Source: Paenibacillus thalictri
Lineage (GTDB): Bacteria > Bacillota > Bacilli > Paenibacillales > NBRC-103111
Direction: 5' to 3'
Assembly: GCF_004307995.1 (NCBI RefSeq)
Contig: NZ_SIRE01000008.1
Span: forward strand, 124,001-188,000
Length of the DNA stretch: 64,000 nucleotides
Positions 15,775 to 25,859 of the stretch are shown here, piece after piece. Numbering within the stretch: position 1 is the first letter of the stretch; every line of letters begins with the position of its first letter. The notes beneath the pieces were generated by a model. The model ran no database searches. It had not been told where the DNA came from and saw only the letters and a program-made list of their open reading frames with translations. Made by a program: the position numbers and the translations under genes.

Positions 15775-17802
15775 ATGGCCTGGTGGCAGGAAAAGCCGAT
15801 GCGGCTGGTACAGACCAACTTAAGAGAGATTGATGCAACCCTTGATATCGACACATACTTACAAAGCCTTGAGCAATTTTCCGCAAACGTTTTGTTGTTT
15901 AACGTCGGGGGGATTGTTGCCAACTATCCGTCTGAGCTTGAATTTCATTATGTAAATCCGCATATGCAGGATGATTTTACAGGAAAAGTGATCGAACGTG
16001 TACACCGGCAGGGGATGAAATTGATCGCCCGTTTCGATTTCAGCCGGTTAAACGAGGCCTGCGCTTTGCCCAATCCGGAGTGGTTATACCGCAGCACCGA
16101 AGGAAATATCGTCAATTATAACGGACAGGTACATACCTGCGTTAACGGGTATTATCAGCAGGAATATTCGCTGAAAGTGCTCGAGGAAGTGGTGGAAAAG
16201 TATCCGATTGACGGTGTGTTTTTTAATATGCACGGTTATGTGACACATGACTACAGCTACAATTATTATGGGATTTGTCAATGCGCGAGCTGCCAGAAAC
16301 GCTTTTTGGAACAGACCGGCCATAACCGGCTGCCTGTCAAGGAAGATTCGAACGATCCGGTATTCCGGGACTATGAACGGTTCCGCACGCAAACCGTGAA
16401 AGAGTTATTCCAGCGGCGGGTAGCCGTTGTCAAAAACCGCAATCCCCACATTGCCATTTGTAACTATACTCATGAAGGAACGGATATTTATCGTAAGGAA
16501 TCCAACACGGGAATTGACCGCGCTCTGCCCGAATGGAATTATTCGGCCATGGAGAACGTGAAGACGGTGCTCGGCTCTTGGGAAGGGATGGCAGTAAGCA
16601 ACTCGGCCGTTCATTTCGTAGATTTTGCAATGAGGCATACGGCCGTATCCCCCCATTTAACCGCACTGCGGCTGGCGCAAAACATGGTGAACGGGGCTTG
16701 GCTGGATTATTACGTTATCGGCACATTAAACAATCAGGATGACAGGATATGCTTCGATCTGGTTAAGGACATGTACCGTTTCCACAAGGAACATGAGCAG
16801 TATTATACGAATCTCCGGTCATTAGCCGAAGTCGTCGTGGTTGTACCCGATAGCAGCAATATGTACGGCAGCAAAAAAGAATTAAAAGGCATCATCCGCT
16901 TGTTGGCCGAAAACCACGTACCGTACGATCTGCTGCACGATAGCGTGCTCGAATCGCCGGAAGCCGAAGACAAACTGCGGCGGTACAAGGTGCTGATTCT
17001 TGCCGATCAACGGAGCATGGGCGACGGGGCTGTAGAAGCCGTTGACCGGTTTGTGAAGATGGGAGGCAAGCTGCTTGCGACAGGTTTTACGTCCACCTGC
17101 GATGCCAAGGGGCATCCCCAAGGCCGGATTCGATTGCCAAGTCTGGGCGTAAAGGAGTATGTCCATAAGCCAAAAGTGCAAGGCGCGTACTTTCGCGTCC
17201 GCGAATCGGACAAAGTCGAGCTTAGCGGCTTCGAGGCGATTGACCTTGTGTACCTGTACGGCGAAGCATTGGAGTGCATCGCAGAGGAACAGGCAACAAG
17301 CCTGCTCGGACTCATTCCTTCTTGTATGTTTGGCCCTCCGGAGAAATGTTATATTACCGAGGAAACCGAGACGCCCGGACTGATTGCCAACCGTTACGGA
17401 CAAGGCGCCGCTGTTTACTTGCCTTGGGGGCTGGGCGCCCACTATGATAAATTGAGCAATCACGGCCACTCACGTTTGTTTATGGCGGCGCTGCGGGATG
17501 TGCTTGAGTACAGACAGCCGATCCTAACAACGGCATCTCCGCTGGTTGAAGTCACATTTCATGAAACGCAAGGTTCGCCGCGCCGTTTGATCAGCACTGT
17601 GAACTTATCCGGCCAGCTAGGTACGGGCTTTCACGCTCCGCTGCCGGTTAGAGATCTGCGCTTCACCGTCCGGTTAGAGCGGAAGCCGGCACGTGTCCAT
17701 GCTTTGCGCCGTTCAGCAGATGTTCCGTTTGAATATAGCGGCGATGAGCTTACGTTTAGCTTGGATGAGCTGGAGTTGTTTGAAACGATCGTGATTGAGT
17801 GA
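15775..17802 (+). CDS. Putative glycoside hydrolase (GHL6 / GH42-like)
   Basis: 675 residues. The first 350 look like a TIM barrel of the hypothetical glycosyl hydrolase 6 (GHL6) family, with VLLFNVGGIVANYPSELEFH, IDGVFFNMHGY and the Cys-rich GICQCASCQKRF. The middle (about 370-560) is a flavodoxin-like, beta-galactosidase trimerisation-type domain (ADQRSMGDGAVEAVDRFV, YGQGAAVYLPWGLGAHY). The end is a beta sandwich. No signal peptide, so the enzyme is cytoplasmic. A ribosome site GGGGAGG precedes ATG 15775. Catalytic residues cannot be assigned securely. Its place between the rhamnosidase and the GMC enzyme suggests breakdown of plant glycosides. Confidence 0.75.
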   Translation: MAWWQEKPMRLVQTNLREIDATLDIDTYLQSLEQFSANVLLFNVGGIVANYPSELEFHYVNPHMQDDFTGKVIERVHRQGMKLIARFDFSRLNEACALPNPEWLYRSTEGNIVNYNGQVHTCVNGYYQQEYSLKVLEEVVEKYPIDGVFFNMHGYVTHDYSYNYYGICQCASCQKRFLEQTGHNRLPVKEDSNDPVFRDYERFRTQTVKELFQRRVAVVKNRNPHIAICNYTHEGTDIYRKESNTGIDRALPEWNYSAMENVKTVLGSWEGMAVSNSAVHFVDFAMRHTAVSPHLTALRLAQNMVNGAWLDYYVIGTLNNQDDRICFDLVKDMYRFHKEHEQYYTNLRSLAEVVVVVPDSSNMYGSKKELKGIIRLLAENHVPYDLLHDSVLESPEAEDKLRRYKVLILADQRSMGDGAVEAVDRFVKMGGKLLATGFTSTCDAKGHPQGRIRLPSLGVKEYVHKPKVQGAYFRVRESDKVELSGFEAIDLVYLYGEALECIAEEQATSLLGLIPSCMFGPPEKCYITEETETPGLIANRYGQGAAVYLPWGLGAHYDKLSNHGHSRLFMAALRDVLEYRQPILTTASPLVEVTFHETQGSPRRLISTVNLSGQLGTGFHAPLPVRDLRFTVRLERKPARVHALRRSADVPFEYSGDELTFSLDELELFETIVIE

Positions 17803-17944
17803 TGGACTTGAAATCGGGAAAAAGCCCGGGATCTGCGTTTGAAATATGACGAGTTGATTATCAAATATTGATTTTCATAATCCGCATCTTGGCAGAAATC
17901 GGAAGGGCGTGATAGACTGGAGAAAAAAGGGAAGGGAGACCTTT

Positions 17945-20068
17945 ATGCGGAACCAACACGATTTGAGTGAATGGAGCCCGATCCTGAAAGCGGTTGCGGA
18001 ACGGATGATTCCGAAAGATGCTTGGCCGTCGGCAGTCGAAGAAGGCGTCCTCGGATACTTGGAACGATGGGCCGAGGAAGATGAGACTGCCTGGAAAGAG
18101 TTGCTGGAGCCGGGTCTTCGCGCGTTACATGCGCAGGCATTGGCTTCCCATCATCGGCCGTTCCAGGAACTGTCCGCGGACGAGCAGGACGGGATGTTGT
18201 CCGATCTTGAACATGGAAGGGTGCAGGACTGGCCTGTTGCACCGAATCACTTTTTCAACTTTCTGTTGAACTTGGTGGTCGAAGGGTATTATGGAAGTCC
18301 GCAACCAGGTGAAGCTTACGGGAGAAAGTCATGGGAAATGATCGGATTTCGGCCTGAACCGCTTTCCGGCAGTAAGTCGCATGTTGCCGAAGTGGATCCG
18401 CAGCAGATTTCCTTCAATCAGCTTAAGGACCGGTATGATGCTGTCGTAGTGGGGGCCGGTGCCGGGGGTTCGGTCGCTGCGGCGATTCTGGCTGAATCGG
18501 GTCTCCGCGTCCTCGTGGTCGAGCGTGGGAGCTGGCTAAGCTACGATCGGGTAGGGCGCGATCATCTGCGCAATCATCGGCTTAGCAAATACGGGCACAA
18601 TACCGGGCCCGAGCTGGAAGGCCACCCTCGCACCATTCTTACACAGGACGGCAGGGAGCGCGTTACGTTACCTTATGAAGGCGATTATCATAACAATGCG
18701 ATGACGGTCGGCGGAGGCACACGGGTCTATGGCGCTCAGGCATGGCGTTTTCATCCGGAGGACTTCCGGATGGCTACCCGTTACGGCGCTCCGGAAGGAA
18801 GTTCGCTTAGCGATTGGCCGATTCGCTATGAAGATCTCGAATCGTATTATGATCGGGCGGAGTGGGAAGTCGGCGTCTCAGGCGACGGCGGCGCCCATCC
18901 TGAATGCGGCTCGCGCCAGCGCCAATACCCGATGCCGGCACTGCCGCTGACTCTGGAAGCGGAGCGGTTGTCCCAAGCGGCAGCAAAACTGGGCTGGGCC
19001 GCGGGACCGGTTCCCCTCTTGATCAACTCCGTCGAACGCGACGGTCGGCCGGCTTGCGGACGCTGCGGCGAATGTGTCGGTTTTGCTTGCCCGACCAACA
19101 GCAAAAACGGCGGTCACAATACGATGTTATTAAGGGCGCTTGCCACCGGCAATTGCGATTTGATTTGCGACACGATGGTGGAACGTATCGATACCGAAGC
19201 AGGCAGACATGCAACAGGGATTCGCCTTGTTCATGCGGCAGGAGGGAAGGTCCAGCGCCGACAAGTACAAGCTGGCCAGGTGGTTATAGCGGCCGGAGCA
19301 ATCGAAAGCGCACGTCTGCTGCTGAATTCGGCAAGCGTGGAAGAACCGGATGGAATAGGCAATCGGAGCGGCAACGTCGGCAGGAACTTGCAGGGACATG
19401 TATACACCGGTACTTACGCTTTATTTGATGAGCCGATTCAAGACGGCTTGGGACCTGGCGTGAGCGTTGCCACGCGACGTTTCTCCCACGGCAATGGAGA
19501 CGGGATCATCGGGGGCGGGATGTTGGCCAACGAATTTATCCGCCTGCCGCTCACACATTGGACCCGCGCTTTTCCTCCTGATGCGGCAAAATGGGGAATT
19601 TCCGGAAAGGCGGCAATGCGCGAAGGTTACGTGCGAACCAGTCATGTGCAGGGACCCATCCAGGATATTCCGTCCCCGGATTCGAGAGTCAGGCTTTCTC
19701 CATCGGTCAAAGACCGCTTCGGCAACCCGGTGGTTCAACTCTCCGGAAGGATTCATCCTGAATCGCTGCGCGCAGCCGATATGCTGGCCAAGCAAGCGGA
19801 GACTTGGCTCTGGGCGGCCGGGGCTCGTCAAGTATGGCAAACGCCGCGCGGGACGGGGCTTAGCGGAGGGCAGCATCAAGCGGGAACCTTGCGTATGGGC
19901 AATGACCCGGCCACTTCGGTCACCGATCCCATGGGCCGAATCCACGGATACGACAATTTGTGGGTGTGCGACGGCTCTGTTCATGTCACCAACGGCGGAG
20001 TAAATCCGGTATTGACGATCCTTGCTTTGGCCTTCCGCACGGCGGAGAACCTGGTGAAACAAGCGTGA
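17945..20068 (+). CDS. GMC-type FAD-dependent oxidoreductase with an N-terminal helical extension
   Basis: 707 residues. The FAD motif VVVGAGAGGSVAAAILAESG is at about residues 163-185, and the GMC C-terminal active-site end HVTNGGVNPVLTILALAF is intact with its His and Asn. A Cys cluster CGRCGECVGFAC lies near residue 370. The first 130 residues are helical and resemble gluconate-2-dehydrogenase subunit 3, so this looks like a fusion of the small and large subunits. The enzyme should oxidise a sugar or polyol hydroxyl. The frame opens at GTG 17909, but ATG 17945 after GGAAGGGAG is preferred. No Tat signal was seen, which is unusual for a membrane dehydrogenase; 3-keto-sugar formation in the cytoplasm is possible. 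Confidence 0.82.
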   Translation: MRNQHDLSEWSPILKAVAERMIPKDAWPSAVEEGVLGYLERWAEEDETAWKELLEPGLRALHAQALASHHRPFQELSADEQDGMLSDLEHGRVQDWPVAPNHFFNFLLNLVVEGYYGSPQPGEAYGRKSWEMIGFRPEPLSGSKSHVAEVDPQQISFNQLKDRYDAVVVGAGAGGSVAAAILAESGLRVLVVERGSWLSYDRVGRDHLRNHRLSKYGHNTGPELEGHPRTILTQDGRERVTLPYEGDYHNNAMTVGGGTRVYGAQAWRFHPEDFRMATRYGAPEGSSLSDWPIRYEDLESYYDRAEWEVGVSGDGGAHPECGSRQRQYPMPALPLTLEAERLSQAAAKLGWAAGPVPLLINSVERDGRPACGRCGECVGFACPTNSKNGGHNTMLLRALATGNCDLICDTMVERIDTEAGRHATGIRLVHAAGGKVQRRQVQAGQVVIAAGAIESARLLLNSASVEEPDGIGNRSGNVGRNLQGHVYTGTYALFDEPIQDGLGPGVSVATRRFSHGNGDGIIGGGMLANEFIRLPLTHWTRAFPPDAAKWGISGKAAMREGYVRTSHVQGPIQDIPSPDSRVRLSPSVKDRFGNPVVQLSGRIHPESLRAADMLAKQAETWLWAAGARQVWQTPRGTGLSGGQHQAGTLRMGNDPATSVTDPMGRIHGYDNLWVCDGSVHVTNGGVNPVLTILALAFRTAENLVKQA

Positions 20069-20185
20069 TCGTTCCGTAAGTCGATTGAGCAGCCTTTACA
20101 TCGTTGTAATACCCACTGAGGCCAGCATCAGATAATATAAGTATACAAGCCCATAATAGCCGATTGGGAAAATAAGGTTTAATGG

Positions 20186-20213
20186 ACATCGTCATCATTG
20201 GCGATGTTTTTTT
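20186..20213 (+). terminator. Terminator after the GMC oxidoreductase
   Basis: ACATCG (20186-20191) pairs with CGATGT (20202-20207) around a ten-base loop, followed by seven T. It lies about 120 bases after the stop codon. Confidence 0.7.
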
Positions 20214-20413
20214 ATGTGAAGGTTGCAGGTCTGCCATTCAGCCCCTTTAACATGTTCACAGAATGACGCCGGGATTTGCAAGTGCGGGCAGGTTAACGCA
20301 CTACCGGTGTAGAAGATTAGTGGTAATGCCAAACATATGTTGCTATTATAAGGAAATAACAACCTATATAAATTGAACAAACGAACATCCAGGAAGAACT
20401 GAGTGCAGTGGAG

Positions 20414-20524
20414 AAAGGGAATTGTTTTGCCGGCGAGTTTTGGCTTTGAATTCCTGCCATCCGCAGGCCTATTCAATAAAAGGAATTCAAAACAAGCTGT
20501 CTGAAGCGGCAAAATAATCCCTTT
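20414..20524. repeat. Long imperfect inverted repeat (MITE-like), 111 bp
   Basis: Outer arms: AAAGGGA (20414-20420) with TCCCTTT (20518-20524), continued by TTTTGCCG (20425-20432) with CGGCAAAA (20507-20514). Inner arms: TTTGAATTCCT (20445-20455) with AGGAATTCAAA (20481-20491), a perfect 11-bp match. The whole can fold into one long bulged hairpin. The 514-base gap 20069-20582 holds only the GMC terminator and this element; I see no gene in it. A 105-codon antisense frame crosses it but looks spurious. Confidence 0.5.
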
Positions 20525-20582
20525 CGGAATGGAACGGGCTTAGTCATTTATTCAATTTATATGGAAAAAGGGAGTGAAACCG

Positions 20583-21176
20583 TTGTTCAGCGAATCAGAA
20601 TACGACGATAAGCAGTTTAAGGATGTCCAATTTGCCTATGAGACATTGGATTCCGTCAAATTCTACGATTGCACATTTACGAATTGTGAGTTTAGCGAGA
20701 CGTTATTTAGAGACTGCAAATTTTCAGGCTGCCAATTTATAAATTGCAATTTGAATTTGATCAAAGTCGTGGATAGTCAGTTTTCGCAAGTCCGGTTTTC
20801 CGAATGTAAATTAGTCGGAATCAATTGGACGGAGGCGATTTGGCCGAAAATTAGCATACCTGGCGCCCTCGCCTTCGAAGAATGCACTTTAAACCATTCT
20901 ACCTTTATCGGACTTGAACTGCAGCAGTGCGTCATCCGAAAATGCATGGCCAAAAACGTAGACTTCAGGGAAGCCAACTTCACGAAAGCCGATCTGAGCT
21001 CGACTGATTTCAGCGAAAGTGTATTCGGAGAAACCAATTTGACCAGTGCAGACTTCTCGTATTCCAGGAACTATCAGATTGATCCAAGCGGCAATCGGAT
21101 TACGAAAGCGACTTTTATGCTGCCGGAAGCAGTATCCTTGCTTTACTGTATGGATATCCAATTAAAAGATGAGTAG
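20583..21176 (+). CDS. Pentapeptide-repeat protein (Qnr/MfpA-like fold)
   Basis: About 197 residues of tandem A(D/N)LxX-type repeats, for example FYDCTFTNCEFSETLFRDCK and ANFTKADLSSTDFSESVF, which build a right-handed quadrilateral beta helix. A short non-repeat linker around residue 90 (WTEAIWPKISIPGA) and the ending LPEAVSLLYCMDIQL resemble chromosomal Qnr-like proteins that mimic DNA and protect gyrase. The track frame begins at GTG 20574, but AAAGGGAGTG fits the TTG at 20583 better, giving MFSESEYDD. It is monocistronic. Whether it confers quinolone protection cannot be read from sequence. Confidence 0.82.
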   Translation: MFSESEYDDKQFKDVQFAYETLDSVKFYDCTFTNCEFSETLFRDCKFSGCQFINCNLNLIKVVDSQFSQVRFSECKLVGINWTEAIWPKISIPGALAFEECTLNHSTFIGLELQQCVIRKCMAKNVDFREANFTKADLSSTDFSESVFGETNLTSADFSYSRNYQIDPSGNRITKATFMLPEAVSLLYCMDIQLKDE

Positions 21177-21281
21177 CGCTTGCTTGCAACAGGCCTAAAA
21201 TGAGGTTAACTCTACATGAATCTGGTAAAAATGAAGGAAGACTGCGGGTGCGGTGAATTTTCGACATGAAAGGTGATGAAT

Positions 21282-22478
21282 ATGGGACGCGTATTACTGA
21301 TCAACGCAGGCTCCGAGGGGCATATTAATCCAACCCTTGGTGTGGTGCAGGAGCTTATCCGCCGTGGCGAAGAAGTCATTTATTTTATATCTGAACAATT
21401 CCGTGATCGGGTTGAGCCGACAGGCGCAGAGGTAATCACCTTTGACAGCAATCAATTTCTGCAGGCGTTTCTTGCCGGAGGAAGGAGCCCTTGGGGCCGG
21501 GTAAGCGGATTAGCGCGCACTGCCGACATCGTCATTCCCAGTGTGCTTGAGCAGATAAAAGGCAAACCAATCGATTACATTATTCATGACTCTATGTTCG
21601 GCTGCGGGCGTATGCTCTCGCAAATTCTCGATTTGCCGGCCATCAACTCGTGTACGAGTTTCGCCATGCAGCAAAGCGGTTTTGAGCACATGCATAACCA
21701 CCTACTGAGCCATTTTCCAGATGAAGTGAATGAACGTGAACAACAGGTGTTTCAAGAGCTGATGCACAATATACAAACAAAATATCATGTGCAAATGAAC
21801 TCCGCTTATGAAGTTTTTTGCAATCCGGCGCCGATGACCCTTGTTTATACGTCCAAACAGTTTCAACCGGATGGGGAAAGCTTTGACGATACGTACAAGT
21901 TTGTCGGGCCGTCAATCGAGTTCCGGTCGCAAGGTCAGTTTGATTTCTCGCATGTGCACACGGACCACCTCGTATACATATCGCTTGGCACCGTTTTTAA
22001 TCAGGCGGCGGAATTTTACAAGCTCTGTTTTGCGGCGTTTGCCGGAACAAAATTCAGCGTCATATTATCCGTCGGCCGGCAAACCCAGATTGCCGATTTG
22101 GGAGAAATTCCAGCCAATTTTATCGTACGCGACTATGTGCCGCAGCTCGAAGTGCTGCAGCGCGCTAAACTGTTTATTACACATGGCGGCATGAACAGCA
22201 CAAGCGAAGGACTTTATTACAATGTGCCGCTGATAGTGCTGCCACAAAGCGCCGATCAGCCTGTTATAGCGCGGCGTGTAGCTGAGCTTGGTGCGGGCCT
22301 TCACCTCAATCAACAAACCTTAACTGCGGAAGAACTCCGAGCGGCGGCGGAACGTGTGCTGCAAGATGCGTCTATTCGCAAGGCAAGCGGCGAGCTTGGC
22401 GAATCGTTCCGGGCTGCGGGCGGGCAGCAGCGGTCTGTCGAGGAAATTTTGATGTTTAAAAGGCAGCTGGGCATGTAA
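21282..22478 (+). CDS. Macrolide-type UDP-glycosyltransferase (GT1, MGT/YjiC-like)
   Basis: 398 residues with a GT-B fold. The N-terminal lobe starts GRVLLINAGSEGHINPTLGV with the catalytic-type His, and the C-terminal lobe holds the GT1 signature FITHGGMNSTSEGL followed by VPLIVLPQSADQPVIA. Family members glucosylate small lipophilic acceptors such as macrolides and flavonoids and often confer resistance. AAAGGTG six bases before the ATG at 21282 decides the start over 21276 or GTG 21273. It sits just before an RND efflux pump, so the two may belong to a detoxification region. A weak hairpin with a T-run follows at about 22481-22500. Confidence 0.9.
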   Translation: MGRVLLINAGSEGHINPTLGVVQELIRRGEEVIYFISEQFRDRVEPTGAEVITFDSNQFLQAFLAGGRSPWGRVSGLARTADIVIPSVLEQIKGKPIDYIIHDSMFGCGRMLSQILDLPAINSCTSFAMQQSGFEHMHNHLLSHFPDEVNEREQQVFQELMHNIQTKYHVQMNSAYEVFCNPAPMTLVYTSKQFQPDGESFDDTYKFVGPSIEFRSQGQFDFSHVHTDHLVYISLGTVFNQAAEFYKLCFAAFAGTKFSVILSVGRQTQIADLGEIPANFIVRDYVPQLEVLQRAKLFITHGGMNSTSEGLYYNVPLIVLPQSADQPVIARRVAELGAGLHLNQQTLTAEELRAAAERVLQDASIRKASGELGESFRAAGGQQRSVEEILMFKRQLGM

Positions 22479-22706
22479 CGGTTTGCGGACCTTTTTTTCA
22501 TTTTCAGCGTATTTGATGGGATAACCCGAGTTTATACTTTGTTAATAGTTCATTTATAGAGTGTCAATACCCTGCCTGTATACTGGAAGGTGAGGTGACG
22601 ATTCCCAAAATAATGAGGGGCATCTTCACCGATTGCCAGCTGTCGACATCATGAACCTGCAAAAGTTCTGTCTTATACAGCAATCCGGAGGTAGGAGCAA
22701 AAAGAG

Positions 22707-25700
22707 ATGAATTCATTAACGCGATTTTCCATGAAAAATATAGCGGCCGTTCTGATCATCATCCTGCTGTTGTTCGGCGGGGGGACTTATGCGGCATCGC
22801 TGCTCAAAGCGGAATTGTTTCCCGAGGTGTCGATTCCGTACGTCTTTATTCAAACTCAATATCAGGCGCCTCCCAAAGATATAGTGGAGCAAATTACGAA
22901 GCCGCTCGAGAAAGCGGTCGCAGGGCTTAACGGGATTAAAAATTTGCAATCGATGTCCAGCGACAATTACTCGCAGATCACGATTACGCTGCAGCACGGA
23001 CAAAACACGGACAAAGCCAAAAACGACGTCGAGGCGTTAATCGCGGGCGTGAACTTGCCCCAATCGGCGGAGCGCCCGAAAGTGATGACGTTTGGCATGG
23101 CCGCCATTCCGGAATATACGCTGGCGGTATTCGGCAAAGACAATATGAATCAGCAACAGTTGGATAAGCTGTATAAAGATGTATTTCAGCCCGGATTCAC
23201 AACGATTAAAGGAATGGATCATGTTGAATCGATAGGCAATGACGAAGCGATATTGACGATCAAAATGGACGGCAACGCGATGAACAGCTACGGGCTGATG
23301 CCCGACGATGTGACCCGAGCGATCCAGACGGCCCTTCGCTCAAGTCCGGTCGGCGCTTTGAATACGGACGGAATCGACCAAATGGTTCGCGTGAAAAGCG
23401 ATATTAACAGCATTTACGCGCTGGAGAACATCAAACTGAATACGGCCTCCGGAGACACGCTGCTGCTTAAGCAAATCGTCAAAATCCAGGCAGTCAACGA
23501 ATCCAAGCTCATCTCCCGTTTGAATGGTCAACCGTCCATCGGGGTCGTTTTGTACAAAACAAGCGGAACCAATTCGGTTGAATTCGCAGATAAAGCGGAT
23601 GCGATGATTGCCGGCTGGCAAAAGCTGTATCCCAACGTCGAATTTATGTCGATCAAGAAAAACTCCGAGGTTGTTCAGGAATCGATCAACGGGATGATTA
23701 AGGAGGGGGCGTTGGGGGCGCTGCTAGCCTCCATCATGATTTTGCTGTTTCTCAGAAACTTCCGGATGACCATCATTGTTCTTGTCTCCATTCCTTTGTC
23801 CATCTTAATCACGTTATTAATTATGGCGCCGCTGAACATTACGCTCAACATCATGACCCTTGGCGGCATGGCCATCGCCGTTGGCCGCGTGGTGGACGAC
23901 AGCATCGTGGTGATCGAAAATATATACAGCGAGCTGGTCAAGACGCATGAGCGGGGAGAATCGGTCATTATAAAAGCTACCGCACAAGTCGCTTCGGCCA
24001 TTACGTCTTCGACGTTGACCACGGTAGGGGTGTTTGCTCCGATTGCTTTTGTCGGAGGAGAGCTGGGGGACATGTTTCGTCCGTTCGCGATCACGTTGTC
24101 GGCAGCTCTGCTGTCGTCTTTGATCGTCGCCGTTACGGTCATTCCGATGCTTGCCAAGCTGCTTGTGCTCCGTTCAAGGAATATCAAACATCACAACGAG
24201 CATCACGTCGGCAAAGTAGAAGCCGGTTATTTAAAGGCGCTGCGATGGTCGCTTAACAACCGCAAAAAAAGTATCGCTTTGGCGTTGTTGGCGCTGGTAG
24301 TATCCATTGCCGGCACGGTTCCGTTTCTTGCGTTTGAATTTATGCCAAGCAGCGATTCCGATAAACAAATGAGCATCAGAGTTACTTTACCAAGGGAAAC
24401 GGCGCTGGATACGACCGATCAGATCGTCAGGAACATTGAAGCGATGATGCGGGAGACGAAGAACGGCGCGGGTGAACCGGCATTTGAATATGTGCAGTCG
24501 TTGATTGGAGAGGGCGGAAGCGGAGGGGCCAGTTACCGCTTTTCGTTAAATGCGTCGGCTGCCGACGGGGCAAACGCGAGAGCGCTTGTCGACGACATGA
24601 AAGTCAAAATCGCCGCTATGATCCCACAAGAAAGCGAAGTCCGCGGCAGCATCATCAGCTTTGGCGGCGGAGGCGGGGGAAGCGGCATCGACTTTTCTTA
24701 CATGCTGCGTGGCGACGATGTGGATTCGCTCATTCAAGCGGCTAATGAGGTTAAAGCGAAAATGAAGGAAATCCCCGGTTTTCTTGATGTGGAAGACAGC
24801 TTAAGCGTGACGAACAAGGAAGTGGAAATTGCCGTCGACCAGAACAAAGCCCGTCTGTACGGGCTCTCCTCCGGACAAATCATCGATTCGATGTATGTAT
24901 GGTTGGCTGAGCAAAAACTCGGCGATTTGAAATTCGATAGCGTAACTTATAACACCAAAGTGATGATGGACAGCAGCTTCAAAAATTCGGTGGAAAAAGT
25001 CGGAAACTTTCTGATCACAACCTCGAAAGGACAAGTTATTAAGCTAAACGATGTTGCGAAAATACGGCAAGTCGAAGGACCGGCGTCGATCCCTCGCGAC
25101 AACCAGGAGCAATATGTCAGCATCACCGCCAAAATCGATTCCAAGGATAAGGGAGGCGTCAGCGCCCAAGCGTCTCAAATATTGAGCCAAATGGATCTGC
25201 CTCCGGGCGTCCATACGGAATTGCAAGGCGCTGCGGCGGATATCGACAAAGAGTTCAGAAACATGTATTTTGCCATGGCGGCTTCCATTTTTATCGTCTA
25301 TTTGGTGATGGTTCTCGCTTTCGGCAACGCCAGCGCGCCGTTTGCCATCTTGTTTTCGCTGCCGCTAGCGGCAATCGGCGGGCTGCTTGGCTTGCTTGTC
25401 ACCGGTGAATCGCTGAACTTGACGTCTTTGATCGGTTTCCTGATGCTGATTGGCGTCGTCGTGACCAACGCGATTGTGCTGATCGACCGTGTGCAGCAGC
25501 TGCGCGAAGCGGGACATACCGTACGCGAAGCGCTGCTGGAAGCGGGGCAGACACGGCTGCGTCCGATCATCATGACGGCGGGGGCGACGGTGTTTGCGCT
25601 GATGCCTTTGGCGCTTGGACTTTCCAAAGGAACGATCATTTCCAAGGGGCTGGCGGTCGTTGTGATCGGCGGTCTGACGACATCAACTTTGCTTACGCTG

Positions 25701-25805
25701 CTGATTGTGCCAATCATCTATGAAATGATCGATAACATGAAAGTGAGGGCAAGACGTCTATTGGATCGCAATAAATCGGAGGAAGCGCAGGGAACATCTG
25801 TCTGA
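22707..25805 (+). CDS. RND family efflux transporter (SwrC/AcrB-like)
   Basis: 1032 residues with the two-fold RND layout: TM1, a large extracytoplasmic loop (about 35-330), TM2-7, a second loop (about 545-840), and TM8-12. The proton-relay segment GGMAIAVGRVVDDSIVVIEN in TM4 keeps the paired Asp. The sequence resembles Bacillus SwrC/YerP, which exports surfactin-like lipopeptides and needs no outer-membrane channel. A glycine-rich insert GGGGGGSGIDF is at about residue 655. GGAGGTAGG precedes ATG 22707. No membrane-fusion partner lies next to it. It is monocistronic with a structured terminator at 25860. Confidence 0.92.
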   Translation: MNSLTRFSMKNIAAVLIIILLLFGGGTYAASLLKAELFPEVSIPYVFIQTQYQAPPKDIVEQITKPLEKAVAGLNGIKNLQSMSSDNYSQITITLQHGQNTDKAKNDVEALIAGVNLPQSAERPKVMTFGMAAIPEYTLAVFGKDNMNQQQLDKLYKDVFQPGFTTIKGMDHVESIGNDEAILTIKMDGNAMNSYGLMPDDVTRAIQTALRSSPVGALNTDGIDQMVRVKSDINSIYALENIKLNTASGDTLLLKQIVKIQAVNESKLISRLNGQPSIGVVLYKTSGTNSVEFADKADAMIAGWQKLYPNVEFMSIKKNSEVVQESINGMIKEGALGALLASIMILLFLRNFRMTIIVLVSIPLSILITLLIMAPLNITLNIMTLGGMAIAVGRVVDDSIVVIENIYSELVKTHERGESVIIKATAQVASAITSSTLTTVGVFAPIAFVGGELGDMFRPFAITLSAALLSSLIVAVTVIPMLAKLLVLRSRNIKHHNEHHVGKVEAGYLKALRWSLNNRKKSIALALLALVVSIAGTVPFLAFEFMPSSDSDKQMSIRVTLPRETALDTTDQIVRNIEAMMRETKNGAGEPAFEYVQSLIGEGGSGGASYRFSLNASAADGANARALVDDMKVKIAAMIPQESEVRGSIISFGGGGGGSGIDFSYMLRGDDVDSLIQAANEVKAKMKEIPGFLDVEDSLSVTNKEVEIAVDQNKARLYGLSSGQIIDSMYVWLAEQKLGDLKFDSVTYNTKVMMDSSFKNSVEKVGNFLITTSKGQVIKLNDVAKIRQVEGPASIPRDNQEQYVSITAKIDSKDKGGVSAQASQILSQMDLPPGVHTELQGAAADIDKEFRNMYFAMAASIFIVYLVMVLAFGNASAPFAILFSLPLAAIGGLLGLLVTGESLNLTSLIGFLMLIGVVVTNAIVLIDRVQQLREAGHTVREALLEAGQTRLRPIIMTAGATVFALMPLALGLSKGTIISKGLAVVVIGGLTTSTLLTLLIVPIIYEMIDNMKVRARRLLDRNKSEEAQGTSV

Positions 25806-25859
25806 TTGGGATTAGGAACGAAGCAAGCTGTGGTTGTTAATCAAGGAACATGATAAATT

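Noticed and set aside
20195..20512. 105-codon - strand frame in the gap before the pentapeptide gene
   Set aside because: It runs through a terminator and an inverted repeat and has no ribosome site; the gap is better read as non-coding.
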